Below, one piece after another: positions 13,070 through 25,092 of a DNA stretch of 64,000 nt (position 1 is the first letter of the stretch; every line of letters begins with the position of its first letter). Both the position numbers and the translations under genes were made by a program. Under the pieces are notes generated by a model that was not told where the DNA came from, ran no database searches, and worked only from the letters and a program-made list of their open reading frames with translations. This DNA is from Cristatella mucedo (taxonomy: Eukaryota > Bryozoa > Phylactolaemata > Cristatellidae): NCBI GenBank assembly GCA_009760855.2, contig WPIO01000001.1, positions 24,133,001-24,197,000 on the forward strand. The letters run 5' to 3'.

Positions 13070-13764
13070 ACCCACCATAACCGATCTTGGGGGGTACCCT
13101 TGTAGGCTTCCCTTTCTTTGGAATCCCTAGGTTTGTTAAAGCTGAATGAGGATAAGCATTTGTCGCTAGTTCCTTGCTGAATTTTAAGCTGCTTGCACTA
13201 TCCTCTAAGCAGTGCCTTAAATCTCCTGTACTGAATTCTTTCAACCGCATGGTCGCAATGTTAGCAAACATCTATTGCCCCATCCCTGGTACAAAGACTT
13301 ACTTTATTTCAGATTCTTTGGATCTCATTTTGATCTTCCTTCCATAAATCGCCCCTTCCTCATACTGGGTGATTTTAAACGCTTATTTCGATAGCCCAAC
13401 TGACTCCCCATGTGCCGAACCTTGCTCTTTGCCAGATTCATTTTCTTTCTAGGCTCATGCATAGGATCGCTCACATCAAAGATCACATTATCGATCAGAT
13501 ATTCCTCGGCGACTGTGCACAGCCAACTCCTAGTATTACCAACTTCTGCACATCTGACCGCATGCTAGTCCATATCTCTCTGCAGTACATATTCCTCCGG
13601 TATATAAAACCTGTTTGCAAATCATGAAACCTACAAAATATTGATATTGCAACTGCTCGAAAAAAATATCTTCAAGTAAAGGTCAGCTTATCAAACAGCT
13701 AATTTTATGTAGCACCTGAAGACCCTATAGGCTATCACCAGCACTTCCAGTCAGTGGGCATTAA

Positions 13765-13850
13765 AGGATTGCCTGCCGAAGGACTCTAACCCAATATCTA
13801 GTTTGCGAAGTGCAAGCACCTTACCCCAGAGCTGAGACCGTAAGCCACTC
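13765..13850 (-). mobile_element. tRNA-like SINE fragment
   Basis: Read on the minus strand: GGTAAGGTGCTTGCACTTCG, then a box-B-like GGGTTAGAGTCC. This resembles the heads of the other SINEs here. It is inserted in the eroded LINE. Only the head is preserved. Confidence 0.5.
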
Positions 13851-14904
13851 TAGTTGGGCACTTATGAAAGTCCTCCTGGCCACTTCTGCTCAACCCTCTA
13901 CCTGACCTGCTCTCGTTTGTTTAATGCTGCAGAACGCCGTGTTCCGACGTTCTTCCGACGTTGGCTCCTCTGATTGTGCGCAACGTACATCCTTGCCCAG
14001 ATAGACTATGGTTCACTGCATAAGCATGTTCAACTAGTAAGGGATATTAGGTGACAGTTTATACACAAGATCAGGACTGACTGTCCAACAATTGCATATG
14101 CAGACTGTTGCTGGTCGCGTCAATCCCTCATAGCTTGGATCAATATACTCTTTATAAAAGCCTACTAAAATCCCAGATAAGCAATCCACAATGGCTGGCA
14201 TGGATAATAAATTATCTCCTTAACCAGACTCAAGTCAGCACCATACGTTGCTTGCGGTGCATGCCGTGATATAGCCGATAGTTTTACTAGCTTCTTTAGC
14301 AGCAAGATAGACAAAATCTGTGAGTCCATTCACATGGTTACATCCTCAATGAAATCTTCAACATCTGTCCTTTACTTCAATGTCCTCATTCAAGCCTCCC
14401 TCTGCTGCTCTTATCTAGAAGTTTATTTCCCAAGAAGACCACTAGCCAACTAAACTACATGTCAACTGTTCTCCTTCTGGGGTGCTTATATTTAGTGCTG
14501 TCTTGTATAACTAACGTGGTAAATCTGTCATTAACCTCAAGTAATGTACCAACGTCTTTCAAAGAGGGTTTTTTCATGCCACTTCTTAAGAAGTAGACAC
14601 AAGACAAATATAACTTTATCAACCTCTACCCAGTCTCTCTACTGCTATTTCTCTTGAAGACACGGGAACAAGTGGCTAAAGACCAGTTCAATGCTTGTAT
14701 CCATATTTTAAGCCTAGCAGGTAAGTTCCAGTTAAGCTTTCTAGCTAATGACTCTAAGAGTGTTGCAAGTGTATAACGCACGAACTTCTCTAGAATGCTG
14801 ACTTAGAAGTCACTGTTAGTTCTGCGTGATTTCTCGGAAGCTGTTGATACAATTGATCACAAAATCCTTCTTGAGCACCTGTTGTCTCGTCTAGGCATTG
14901 CAGG

Positions 14905-15079
14905 CACAGTCTGGGTCTCAGCCCGGAGATAACGAATTTACTCTACACGACCCAGGCCGCGAGTTTGAGTCCTGAAGTAGGCGATCCCTTATTGCTCACT
15001 GCAAGTGATAGGAACAGCATGCAAGGCTCTTCTGTCGCTGTACAAATAAGGCTGGTTAATCAGCCAACTTTATTTATTA
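14905..15079 (+). mobile_element. SINE-2 copy a, tRNA-like head
   Basis: The head has a CTCAGCCCGG box-A-like segment and a GAGTTTGAGTCCTG box-B-like segment. A body with TATTGCTCACTG and a tail GGCTCTTCTGTCGCTGTACAAATAAGGC follow. It lies inside an eroded LINE and immediately precedes a second copy. Confidence 0.75.
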
Positions 15080-15084
15080 GCCCC

Positions 15085-15252
15085 AGGGCCTTTGCACAGA
15101 GGCAAGGCTTTTCACGATCCATGGCGTAGGTTTGAGCCCTGCAGTGAACGGTCTTGTATTGCTCACTGACAGCGATGGTGATAAGCTGATAAGCGTTAAG
15201 GCCCTTCTGCCGCTATGCCAATGAGGCTATTGAATCAACTAATTTGTATTGC
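15085..15252 (+). mobile_element. SINE-2 copy b, adjacent to copy a
   Basis: It repeats the GTTTGAGCCCTGCAGTGA box-B region, the TATTGCTCACTG body and the CCTTCTGCCGCTATGCCAAT tail. Its closeness to copy a suggests either a tandem insertion or a dimer. Confidence 0.75.
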
Positions 15253-15945
15253 TCACATTCGCAGTTGGATGGCAGCAGATTTTCTAAAATTGAGTGGCGC
15301 CAAAACCAGATAGATCGGTATGGGTAAATTTAGGGTTTCTCAGAAATTAAGAAAGCCTAGCTCTCCAAATCGGCTCGACCAGCATATCTCCCATATCCTC
15401 TGACCGTAATCTAGGTGTTTCTTCCAAAATGCTGCCCAATTTCATCTACTTTAACATTGCAAGACTTTAGGCTTGCTTAGATAGAGACACCACAGCGAAG
15501 CTGGTCTAGGCATCCAGACAAAGACTTTTATATTTCACTACTTGCAGGTCGTCTTCATGCTTGTGAAATAAGATGCTTACGGTTGGAAAACACTTTGCAA
15601 CTAGAATGGTCTGCTTGTAAACGTTGGAACTGCTACAGCACACCACTTCTCACAGGCCATTACAGGCTGCTCATCCAGAAGCCTGTCCGCTTTAAGACCC
15701 AGGCGCTCACCTTAAGGTCTTTTTATTCTCTTTCCCAGGCCTACCAGTCTGAATAGGTTTTACTTCAGGCCTCTCGTTGCACCACCAGGCCTCGCCGTGC
15801 TCTGGTCGATTCCATGGACCCGTTACTAACCTTAACTCACTTGCAGACCGTGCCTCCAGTTACTAAGTTCCTAAAGCTTGAAACACTACCGGCTGGCATC
15901 CTGTAATATGCAGAGTCGTTGTAGTAGAAATCGCTTGTTACCAGG

Positions 15946-17340
15946 AGGCTATACCAAATAAGCTTGTTATCAGGAGGCTATACCGATTGAGCATTAGCTG
16001 CACTTGGACAACTAAGGTGGGTGAAGAAATTAGGTGCCACGCTGCGAGTCTGAACTAAGGTTTCCTGAACGATAGGCAGACAGGTGCAGGCGATGATGAT
16101 GGAACCTGAATTTTTTGTCTATTCTGTATTGCAACTGTTTGTACGTCTTGCTATGATCGGCCAAGCAACCGCATGCCATCATCAAGGGGGCAGCACTCCA
16201 CTATCCATAGTCGTTATCATTTTTAATGCACATCCGGCAGGTCAGTTGTTGTCCTTGTGGAGATAGCCATGCTTTCCCACACACCGATTGTAGGAGTAAA
16301 TTCTGTGCGACATCTTCCATCGCAGCAGGCACGAGCAGCTCACCTTCTTTCCCTTGAGGAGGAGGAGGAAGCAGGAGCAGCAGGTTCATAGTTCATTGCC
16401 TATGCCGATCTACCACCCGGTGTTCACCTGCTGCTAGCGAATCCTTAATCGATCAAAGCTACTTGCATCTTTAATTAACATGGTAAATTGTTGACTCTAA
16501 GCAGTGTTAATTGCGGATAATGCAATAAGTGGCAGTAGTATCTAACTAGTATGCTTCTGAATGACTAGGCACCATATACAATGTAATAAGGGGCAGTAAC
16601 ATAACACAACTAGTATGCTTCTGACTGACTAGGCACCCACACTTTTGCCCTTAAACGGTCGATTTAAATAGCATAGCAGCGACCTTCGAGTAAGCTATTG
16701 ACCAATCAAATAATTAATACTACTCTAGCGAGCATCAAAGGCTTCAAAGAGCTTCTAGTTGGCTCGAGCTTCTAAACTATAGCACTCTCAGCAACCTGTG
16801 CTGTTCATCGATAACTCAGTATTGTTGCACACGGCTGCTCCATTTAAAAATCGCTGAAATTAGTTGTAGGTAATCAGTAATTATAGAAGCTCCATTGTCA
16901 GCGACTCGTTACTGATTTCGATTGGAAGCCGAAGCCTTTGAGGCTCTTGGCTGCCATTTACTGTGAACCATTAGTAGCAATTATCTCTGGTCGAATGTCA
17001 GTAGATTGCCAGATTACGTCAGCCCTGCATCGGGTCTTCCAAAAGCAGGTGCTGCTGTGCTGTCTCATTCAAACAGCTGATTTATCCAGCCAAAGCTGGC
17101 TGGCATAGTTGCCACACTCGTCTGTGGTATCGACTCAATCACAGTTTAAGGAATAGCCACCTGTCGCTGAATTTCTCGGGTTACTCGGCTATCAGCCAGA
17201 GTTGTGACGGTGGCTGGTTCCATGAGTCGCAGCTGTGGCAGCTTGTGATACGTGCATCGATCCGACCGTGCACGAGGCTCCTTCTGCCAAAGCACTCTCT
17301 CTCAGCCAGCGGATTCTGCTTATGTCACACTATGAGGCCC
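15946..17340. other. No gene; imperfect tandem duplication at 16518-16643
   Basis: A unit of about 60 bp occurs twice, at 16518-16578 and 16580-16643, sharing ACTAGTATGCTTCTGA, TGACTAGGCACC and GGCAGTA. The rest has no recognisable feature. Confidence 0.5.
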
Positions 17341-17357
17341 TCTCCTCTCTCTGTCTG

Positions 17358-17448
<91 letters not shown>

Positions 17449-17480
17449 AGTGTGTGTGTGTATATGTGTGTGTGTGCACG
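17341..17480. repeat. Compound (TC)n(TA)n(TG)n microsatellite
   Basis: Three dinucleotide blocks lie end to end: TC to about 17409, TA to about 17441 and TG to about 17478. Frames through it (SLSL, YIYI) are artefacts. Confidence 0.97.
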
Positions 17481-18180
17481 CATGTGCAAGGGAGCATGCG
17501 AGTCTGGTGCACATAGATAAAGACACCACCACTAGCCACAGCCAAGGGGAAATCGCCTGCAGCTAAGCCAGTCATGTCACTCTTTGCACCAGTTTGAACA
17601 CTTGTTGCCACCGGATGCTTGTTATGCCTGCAGCCGACTCTCCTTGCAACTTATCTGGCTGCAGGCTTGTTGAACGACCAGCATAATTAAATCAGGGACC
17701 ACATTGGAGCTATCTCCAGAGCAGTAACCGTTGACATCAGGCAAGACTTGCGAGCAGCTTGGTGGGTGACGGAGGGCTTGCAGCTATTGTGAGTAGGTTA
17801 ACGTTGCACAGCTTTGACAGCTGCTTTGGCCGATAGCATCGCCCGATAGGAAATTAAAAGGCTTATGGTACGTTTGCTGGTGTTCTTTCCGTGATAAAGC
17901 TTAATGTTTATATATATAGATGCACCGACTCACAATTCCTGTTAACTCACCAAACAGTGTGGTTTCAGTCGAGTTACCGCAGCTCCATTTTTGGCAGCAA
18001 GCTAGGGTGAAGCATTGCAGGTGAAATGCTAGTCACTAAAGACCAGCATCTGGGCCTCAAGCAACCTTGCCTTTTCTAGGCTCCGTGGTCGCCGACAGGC
18101 ATTGAGTAATTGGACTCTGGGATGGCTCTCCATTTTGCCTAGACAGGCACAGAGTAAATACTTGCATATGTCTTAACCTC
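17481..18180. other. No gene; possible 51-nt exon on minus strand
   Basis: On the minus strand CTTCACCCTAG| is followed by 17 open codons ending at CACTGTTTG|GTGAGTTAAC (about 17951-18001). This is another small symmetric exon candidate supported only by splice signals. Confidence 0.25.
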
Positions 18181-18866
18181 TCTGTCTCTGTCTGTCTCTG
18201 TCTGTCTCTGTCTGTCTCTGTCTGTCTCTGTCTGTCTCTGTCTGTCTCTGTCTGTCTCTGTCTGTCTCTGTCTGTCTCTGTCTGTCTCTGTCTGTCTCTG
18301 TCTGTCTCTGTCTGTCTCTGTCTGTCTCTGTCTGTCTCTGTCTGTCTCTGTCTGTCTCTGTCTGTCTCTGTCTGTCTCTGTCTGTCTCTGACTGTCTCTG
18401 TCTGTCTCTGTCTGTCTCTGTCTGTCTCTGTCTGTCTCTGTCTGTCTCTGTCTGTCTCTGTCTGTCTCTGTCTGTCTCTGTCTGTCTCTGTCTGTCTCTG
18501 TCTGTCTCTGTCTGTCTCTGTCTGTCTCTGTCTGTCTCTGTCTGTCTCTGTCTGTCTCTGTCTGTCTCTGTCTGTCTCTGTCTGTCTCTGTCTGTCTCTG
18601 TCTGTCTCTGTCTGTCTCTGTCTGTCTCTGTCTGTCTCTGTCTGTCTCTGTCTGTCTCTGTCTGTCTCTGTCTGTCTCTGTCTGTCTCTGTCTGTCTCTG
18701 TCTGTCTCTGTCTGTCTCTGTCTGTCTCTGTCTGTCTCTGTCTGTCTCTGTCTGTCTCTGTCTGTCTCTGTCTGTCTCTGTCTGTCTGTCTGTCTCTGTC
18801 TGTCTCTGTCTGTCTCTGTCTGTCTCTGTCTGTCTCTGTCTGTCTCTGTCTGTCTCTGTCTGTCTC
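18181..18866. repeat. Decamer tandem array (TCTGTCTCTG)n, about 69 copies
   Basis: About 690 bp of a 10-bp unit. In the first 600 bp only one substitution is visible (first base of the unit at 18391, T to A). A 4-bp phase shift occurs at 18781-18790, after which the array continues to about 18866 and grades into CT repeat. Because 10 is not a multiple of 3, every frame cycles through ten codons, giving a spurious 298-residue [10 protein letters not shown] frame on the minus strand. Confidence 0.97.
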
Positions 18867-19205
18867 CTCTCTCTCTCTCTCTCTTCCTCTTTCTCTCTCC
18901 CCTACATTTTCTCTTTTCTGTATCGTGTCTCACTCTCTCACTTTCCATTTCTGCCTTGTCCTGGCCCACACTCTCGATCTTTTCTTTCACTTTATCTAAG
19001 TATCTGCCTGCCTTACTACTTGTACATATCCTCATCTACCTGTACCTACCCACATGCATAGCCATTGGCCTATCTATCTTCTATCCATCTACATTTGTAT
19101 GTATGCATACACATGTGCGACTAGCCATGTTGCTTCGACCTGCCTGTCCTACACTGGAACAAGGCAGAGCAGCAGCCGAAGCTTGCACACAGCCCACCAC
19201 TGCGG
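18867..19205. other. Pyrimidine-rich flank, no gene
   Basis: CT-rich degenerate sequence next to the decamer array, then featureless sequence up to the LINE-2f fragment. Confidence 0.4.
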
Positions 19206-19690
19206 TTCACCAGCAGATGGCTGTCGACGGGATCTCTGCACAGGTGCCCTTCGTTTGCCGAACAGGCAAACAGGCATAATTTATTGTCCACACAGGACCT
19301 GAGGGCAAAAACAGGCTGAAACTGATGCAGCAGTTCAGCTAGGTACGAAGGAGCCAAGCCGTGGTGGGCCTTGTGGGTCAGCGTAAGAACTTTGCTCTGA
19401 ATCCGTTGCTCAACCGGCATCCATCCTAGCTCTTTTAGCAAAGGAGACACGTGCTCAAACCGCTGGGACTTGAAGATTTACCTTGCAGCCATATTCATAG
19501 TCTGCTGCAGTGGCCTAATAGCTTTCTTTGGCAGCCTAGCCAAAAGGGAATCACAATAACCAAGCCGAGAGAGAACTAAGGAGCTAGTTTTATTTTCTAC
19601 AAGCAACTGTGGGAGACAGCTCCTAATCTTGGATAGGGATCGGACGTGATGGCTAGCTGTAGAAGCAGTCTTCTGAATGAAGCTTTTAAA
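19206..19690 (-). mobile_element. LINE-2f fragment, RT C-terminal region
   Basis: Minus-strand frames encode segments typical of the RT tail of CR1/L2-type LINEs: SPLLKELGWMPVEQRIQSKV followed by LTLTHKAHHGLAPSYLAELL. This is a second LINE family, distinct from LINE-1f (which has LADLHWLPVKQRIDFKVLSL at the same point). It is truncated at both ends and abuts a LINE-1f piece. Confidence 0.8.
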
Positions 19691-20235
19691 ATTGAGGCAG
19701 CTGTCAAAATGTGGTCAAGTCGGTGGCTGTTGTGACGCAAATCGGGAGTGAGTTCCAGCCTTTGGGAGCTTACGAACTAAATGCACGGTCTCCAAAGAAT
19801 TTGAGGTTTGTACGAGGTATTGGTAAACTTTTAGATTCCTAAAAGCAGGTGGTACGATGCTTTGCCTGGTGGGGGAGTAGATCTGATAGGTAGGCTGGAG
19901 CCAAAGAATGTAGGGACTTAAAAGTGAGCAACAGAACCTTGGAGTCGATTCGTTGCTTGACTGGTAGCCAGTGCAGGTCGGCGAGAAGTGGTGTGATGTA
20001 GCAACTGCAATGCTCACGACACACAAGCCTAGCTACAGAGTTTTACACCAGCTGCAATCGCCTGATCGCACTTGCCGGTAGGCCAGCACACAAAGAGTTA
20101 CAGAAGTCAAGACGGAGTGGCACAATGCATGGACCAACTTAGATGTGGTAACCTTATCTAAACAAGCCCGAATTTTAGCTATGTCATGTAGCTGAAAGTA
20201 GCCAGACTTGATTGTGGAGTTGCTCACCGAAGCTT
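19691..20235 (-). mobile_element. LINE-1f fragment, RT C-terminal region
   Basis: Minus-strand match to the LINE-1f tail. ITPLLADLHWLPVKQRIDSK is readable around 19990-19920, and the upstream ALCHSVLTSVTL region is shifted in frame. The 3' end, including the hairpin, is missing; the copy is joined to LINE-2f sequence. Confidence 0.8.
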
Positions 20236-21719
20236 CTGCCCAGCAGAAGCTTCTGCCCAGCTTCTGCATCAGATTCTGCCGCCTCGTTTTTGTCGACAGG
20301 TAGCACGTCGAGGTTTGAGAAGGAGGGCCCGAAAGCCAGATTCGTGGAAATCACGAACGGCCAATGATAGTGCTGGCGGTTGCTCGGCTGTATGACATCC
20401 TCGGCATAAAAAGGTCCTATTCACGTAGCCGAGTGAGAGTTCATGGTTGTCGAAGCTGTCGGACCCAAAGAGTGGCTTCCAACCAGAGCGCCATCACCGA
20501 CTAGTGGCATAACGTGCACAAACTGCTTACACAACAGGCCTACAGCCAAGAGGCCTTGTCACATTAAAAGGCTTTTTTGGGGATGGGTGCTGAAGCTTGT
20601 CCTTTACCACAGCTTCGAGCGCTTTGCCATAGATATCTTATCTTTATCGCCTACTGCAAACGGCCGTGATTGCCGGAAAGGCTCTTCTGCTGCTACATAA
20701 ACGAGGCTGTAAAATCAGAAATGCTTTTTTCTTATCTTACCCAAGGAGAGGTGGGGCAACCCATGTTACAGGAAGCTGGTCGTGGCTCTGGAAAAGATAT
20801 TATATGCAGACATTATATATTATATATATATATTAAGACATTACATATTATAGACAGAAATAATAATAATAATAATAATAATAAATCAAGATTTGCCACC
20901 AGCTGTTTGGCGACAACAAAAAGGACGGAGCAATTCATTCTTGATTGTTTTCTGATGCCGTAGCATCTAAGATGCCGAGGCTCGCAGTGCCATTGTCAGG
21001 TGGGGGTGGACTGTTAAATCGTGCTAAATCATGCAAAGAAGTAGCAGGTGCCTGGTTGGCCTGCTTCCCCTCTGCCACCTGCAACGGTAACTACAATGAC
21101 GAACTACAGGTGGTCCCTAAGCTCACAAAAAGGTCAAGGCTGATTTAACTGCCTCATTTATATCGCGGCAGAAAGAGCTTTGCCGGCCTTCACCTCCTCT
21201 TGCAGCATCGGCTTCAAGCTGACCAGTCCAACTCGTAGGTGCAAAGAGATGTGGCCAATGCGAGCTAATTAGCACAGCTGCTCATGGAAGACCGAGGGAG
21301 AAGTAGCTGTCGGTGACAGCATTAATTGGCTAATCCGGCAGGCGATGCTCTGCTAGCATTGGCCTCACAAAGGGCTGCTTACCACTGCAACTGGCCGACT
21401 CGAGTCAAATTTCGAGCCACTACCTCTCGCTCGATGGCAAGCGGCCAACGACAAGTACTCTTAATACAAGGGCTCGCCCACAAATGGCAGAGTGAGAGTG
21501 TGAGAAAACGTGAAAAGACGAGCATCATTGCCAGACTGCTAATAGTTGTCTGCAAGCTCTGTCAGCCGCCCATTTTTACCTGATCTTGGACTGACATGAT
21601 AGCTTGAGGAGGGCTGGGATGCATGGACATGTCTCAATTAGTTCGTGCTGCAGGCAGACCCAATACCATCGTACCCTCAAGACAGAGGGTTCGGTGCACC
21701 AGATACCAATAAATAGACT
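20236..21719. other. No gene; SINE-2 tail near 20640-20716
   Basis: A short plus-strand piece (20640-20716) matches the SINE-2 body and tail (GGCTCTTCTGCTGCTACATAA). A small direct repeat of GAAGCTTCTGCCCAGC lies at 20229-20268. A run of AAT repeats lies at 20862-20885. No exon is supported. Confidence 0.45.
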
Positions 21720-22330
21720 AAATAAACAACAAGAATAACATGGTTAGGGTTGACATGAACAAGGTTAGCATACAAGTAGGGTTAGTGCCAGCATGCAACA
21801 GTGTCAGCACGCATAAGCACATAGAGATCGAATCACAGGGACCCACTAAATGCTGCGATCAATAGGTGCATATTTAGTTTCTTTTTAAATGTGGTCAAGT
21901 AAGGCGACGTCGAGACGGAAGTCAGGAGTGAGTTCCAGGCTTTGGGAGCATACAAACTAAGAGCACGATCTCCAAAAGATTTGAGGTTTGTACGAGGTAT
22001 AGTTAAAGTTACATTCCGAAAAGCAGGTGGTACAAGGGTTATCCAGGTGGGGGAGTAGATCTGATAGGTAGGCTGGAGCCAAAAATTAAGGGACCTGAAA
22101 GTGAGTGACAAAACCTTAAAGTCAATGCGTTGTTTGACTGGGAGCCAGTGCAGGTTGGCGAGAAGTGGTGTGATGTGGCAACTGCAATGCTCAAGACAGA
22201 CATGCCTAGCTGCAGAGTTTTGCACCAACTGTAAGCGCTTCATTGCACAGGCCAGTAGGCCAGCAAGCAGTGAGTTACAGCAAAGATGTAGAAGCAATGA
22301 AGGAGAAGTCAAGATACTAGACTGGCACCT
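21720..22330 (-). mobile_element. LINE-1f 3' part, 5'-truncated
   Basis: A minus-strand frame (22312-21833) carries LVQNSAARHVCLEHCSCHIT, LANLHWLPVKQRIDFKVL and the PRTNLKSFGDRALSLYAPKA tract. This is the conserved end of the LINE-1f ORF2. The frame is open for about 159 codons. The hairpin and ATT tail are lost at the 3' end. Confidence 0.85.
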
Positions 22331-22734
22331 CAGCTCGCATTCCTTAAACGAGCTGCAAGGTTACCTGCCCCTCCTCTAAAAGTTGCAAGCGTAATTTTAC
22401 ATATCAAATACTGCCCAAACCTATCTGGCGAGCATACCTGTAAGTCAGTGCCACCAGCTGCTGGTTTAAGTAATCTGCCTGCGACCGCAGCTGATATCAG
22501 TTGATTAAAGGACGACACTTCACTTTGAGTATAAGACGAGTGTGAGGCTATTCCATGACAAGTCGGAGCTACTCACCGAAAGCTGCTTGCTTCGACCGAT
22601 TTAAGTGCTTATACAAATTTTTAAGGATCTGGCTGGGTGTTACCACACTCTCAAGCAGCAAGCATCAGAAGCATGCTGCCTTGCTGCATGTATTGATGGC
22701 ATTCACGCATGAATGGCATCAACATTTCTTAAAC
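22331..22734. other. No gene recognised
   Basis: Short unique stretch between two LINE pieces in opposite orientations. Nothing identifiable. Confidence 0.4.
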
Positions 22735-23698
22735 TGAATTATGATTAAAATAACTTACTAGTTATGGGTAAACCAAGTGGGATTTAAAAATTGGAAAGGC
22801 TGATGCTCAGAATCCACTCTGCCAGCATATCTCCGGTCGAGACTTCACGAAATCTAGGTGCCATGTTCCAAAGCGACCTTTAGTTAGACGACCACATCAG
22901 CTCCACAATCAAGTCTGCCTGCTTCCAGCTACATAATATTGCTACAATTCGGGCTTTTTAAGAGAGAGAAATACTAAATCTAAATTGTTCCATGCATTTA
23001 TGGCATCCCGTCTTGACTTACGTACATAACTGCTTGCTGGTCTACCGGCCTGTGCAATCAGGCGCTTACAGTTACTGCAAAACGCTACAGCTAGACTCAA
23101 CAGTCGTGAGCCTCAAAGTTGCCACGTCACACCCCTTCTCGCCGACCTGCACTGGCTACCAGTCAAGCTACAGATCGACTTCAAGGTTTTGTCACTCACT
23201 TTTAGGTCACTTCATTCTTTGGCTCCAGCTTATCTCTAAGATCTACTCCCCCACAAGGACAAGCATCGTACCACCCGCTTTTCGGAATCCAACAGTTTAC
23301 CAATACCGCGTGCAAACCTCACATCCTTTGGAGACCGTGCATTTAGTTCGTATGGTCCCAAAGCCTGGAACTCCCTCCCGACTTGCGACACAATATCCCC
23401 TGACTTGACCACATTAAAAAAAACTGAAAACACACCTATTTAGAACAGCATTCAGTGGGTGCCATTGATTCGTTCTTCACATGCTTATGCATGCTGACAC
23501 TGTGCATGCTGCCACTAACCACATTTGCATGCTGACTCTGTGGATGTCACCCCTAACCATGTTATTCATGTTGTTTATCAAGCATGATATTACTCACCAT
23601 TCAATCGCGTTTCCCTTTGCAGAAAATGTAAAGCGCCTAGAAAGGGATTGAGTTCTCTGAGGGCGCTTTATCAAGTGCATAATAATAATTATTATTAT
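22735..23698 (+). mobile_element. LINE-1f 3' part with intact tail
   Basis: Plus-strand copy starting in the RT palm (LLVMGKPSGI-like) and running through the LDDHIS segment and the RT tail to the 3' hairpin (GCGCCTAGAAAGGGATTGAG). It ends in AATAATAATTATTATT. Frames are interrupted several times. Confidence 0.85.
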
Positions 23699-23709
23699 TC
23701 TAAGGTCAA

Positions 23710-24910
23710 ATAATGCTAATAGTGGAGCGGCTAGTCCTAATTGAGTCCCCTCGAAGAGAAGTCCTTCGACTCTCTTGCACAATGAGCCCCTCCAAATGCA
23801 CGCTACCAATGTTGGCAGACATCTATTGCTCCCCCACCCTAGGTATCAAGACTTGCTTGAGCTCAGATTTTGTCAACCTCATTTTGATCTGCATTCCATA
23901 AATCGTCCCTTAATCGCACTGGTTGGTTACGGTATTCATTCAGATGGCCCAAGTGGCCCTTGACGTATCGAACCAGCTCTTTTCCAGATTCATTTTCTCT
24001 CGTGGCTCACATGCATGAGCCCACTCACATCAAGGGTCACACTGTCGATCAGATATTCCTCCACGCCTGTACACAGCCAACGCCTACTATTACCAATTTC
24101 TGCACATGTACCGCATGCTGGTCCCTATCTCTCTACAGTATATTTTCCTGTTGGCTAAAATTCGGGCTTGTTTAGATAAGGTTACCACATCTAAGTTGGC
24201 CCATGCATTGTGACATTCCGTCTTGAATTCTGTAACTCTTTGTGTGCTGGCCGACCGGCATGTGCAATCAGGGGCTTACAGCTGGTGCAAAACTCTGCAG
24301 CTAGGCTTGTGTGTCGTGAGCATCGCAGTTGCTACATCACACCACTTCTCGCCGACCTGCACTGTGTACCAGTCAAGCAACGAATCGACTCCAAGGTTCT
24401 GCTGCTCACTTTTAAGTCCTTTCATTCTTTGACTCCAGCCTATCTATCAGATCTACTCCCCCACCAGGCAAAGCATCGTACCACCTGCTTTTAGGAATCT
24501 AAAAGTTTACCAATACCTCGTACAAACCTCAAATTCTTTGGAGACCGTGCATTAAGTTCATATGTTCCCAAAGCATGGAGCCCACTCCGACTTGCATCAC
24601 GAAATCCCCTGACTTGACAACATTTAAAAAGAAATTAAAAATGCACCTATTTATGACAGCATTTAGTGGGTCTCTGCAATTCGTTCTTCATGTTCTTATT
24701 TGTGCTGACACTGTTGCATGCTGCCACTAATCACACTTGCATACTGACCCTGCGCATGTCACCGATAACCATGTTATTCATATTGTTATCAAGCATGATA
24801 CCACTCGCCATGCGATCGCGTTTCCTTTGCAGCAAATGTAAAGCATCTAGACAGAGATCGAGCTCCCTGAGAGAACTTTATCAAGTGTATTATTATTATT
24901 ATAATTATTA
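23710..24910 (+). mobile_element. LINE-1f copy with internal deletion (endonuclease joined to RT tail)
   Basis: The endonuclease region (23715-24150; HIKGHTVDQIF is readable near 24030) is followed directly by the region beginning AAAATTCGGGCTTGTTTAGA (24160). That position lies about 1.5 kb downstream in the full-length copies. Most of the RT is missing. The RT tail frame (24210-24494) and the 3' hairpin with (ATT)n are retained. Confidence 0.85.
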
Positions 24911-24959
24911 TCTTATGCCCAACTGCATGATGCTGAAGATCCTATAAGGTCTTCTGGAA

Positions 24960-25006
24960 TGATATATATATATATATATAATTTCAAGAGAAATATATAT
25001 ACATAC

Positions 25007-25089
<83 letters not shown>
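24960..25089. repeat. (TA)n-(CA)n-(TA)n compound microsatellite
   Basis: TA blocks flank a central ACAC block at about 25026-25057. The TA blocks on both sides are self-complementary, so the tract could extrude as a cruciform. Confidence 0.97.

Positions 25090-25092
<3 letters not shown>

Larger units (their letters stand above)
13070..15945 (+). mobile_element. LINE-1f near-complete but heavily eroded copy
   Basis: Plus-strand element covering the endonuclease region through the RT C terminus. Around 13275-13580 the endonuclease tract aligns in broken frames with the one at 32007-32255 (PxPGTKxY region and the HIKxH tract). RT pieces follow at 14280-14900 (including a LRDFSEAVDTIDHKIL-like segment near 14815) and 15240-15930. 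Two SINE-2 copies are inserted in the RT region (14905-15250). Many stops and indels are present, and no terminal ATT tail is recognisable. Confidence 0.75.

Noticed and set aside
18181-18866. CRISPR-like array
   Set aside because: The unit is 10 bp with no spacers, and the context is eukaryotic. The same applies to the 12-bp and 21-bp arrays.
18139-19035. 298-codon minus-strand frame of [10 protein letters not shown] repeats
   Set aside because: It is a translation of the decamer array. A 10-bp unit without stops stays open in any frame, and the flanks show no gene signals.
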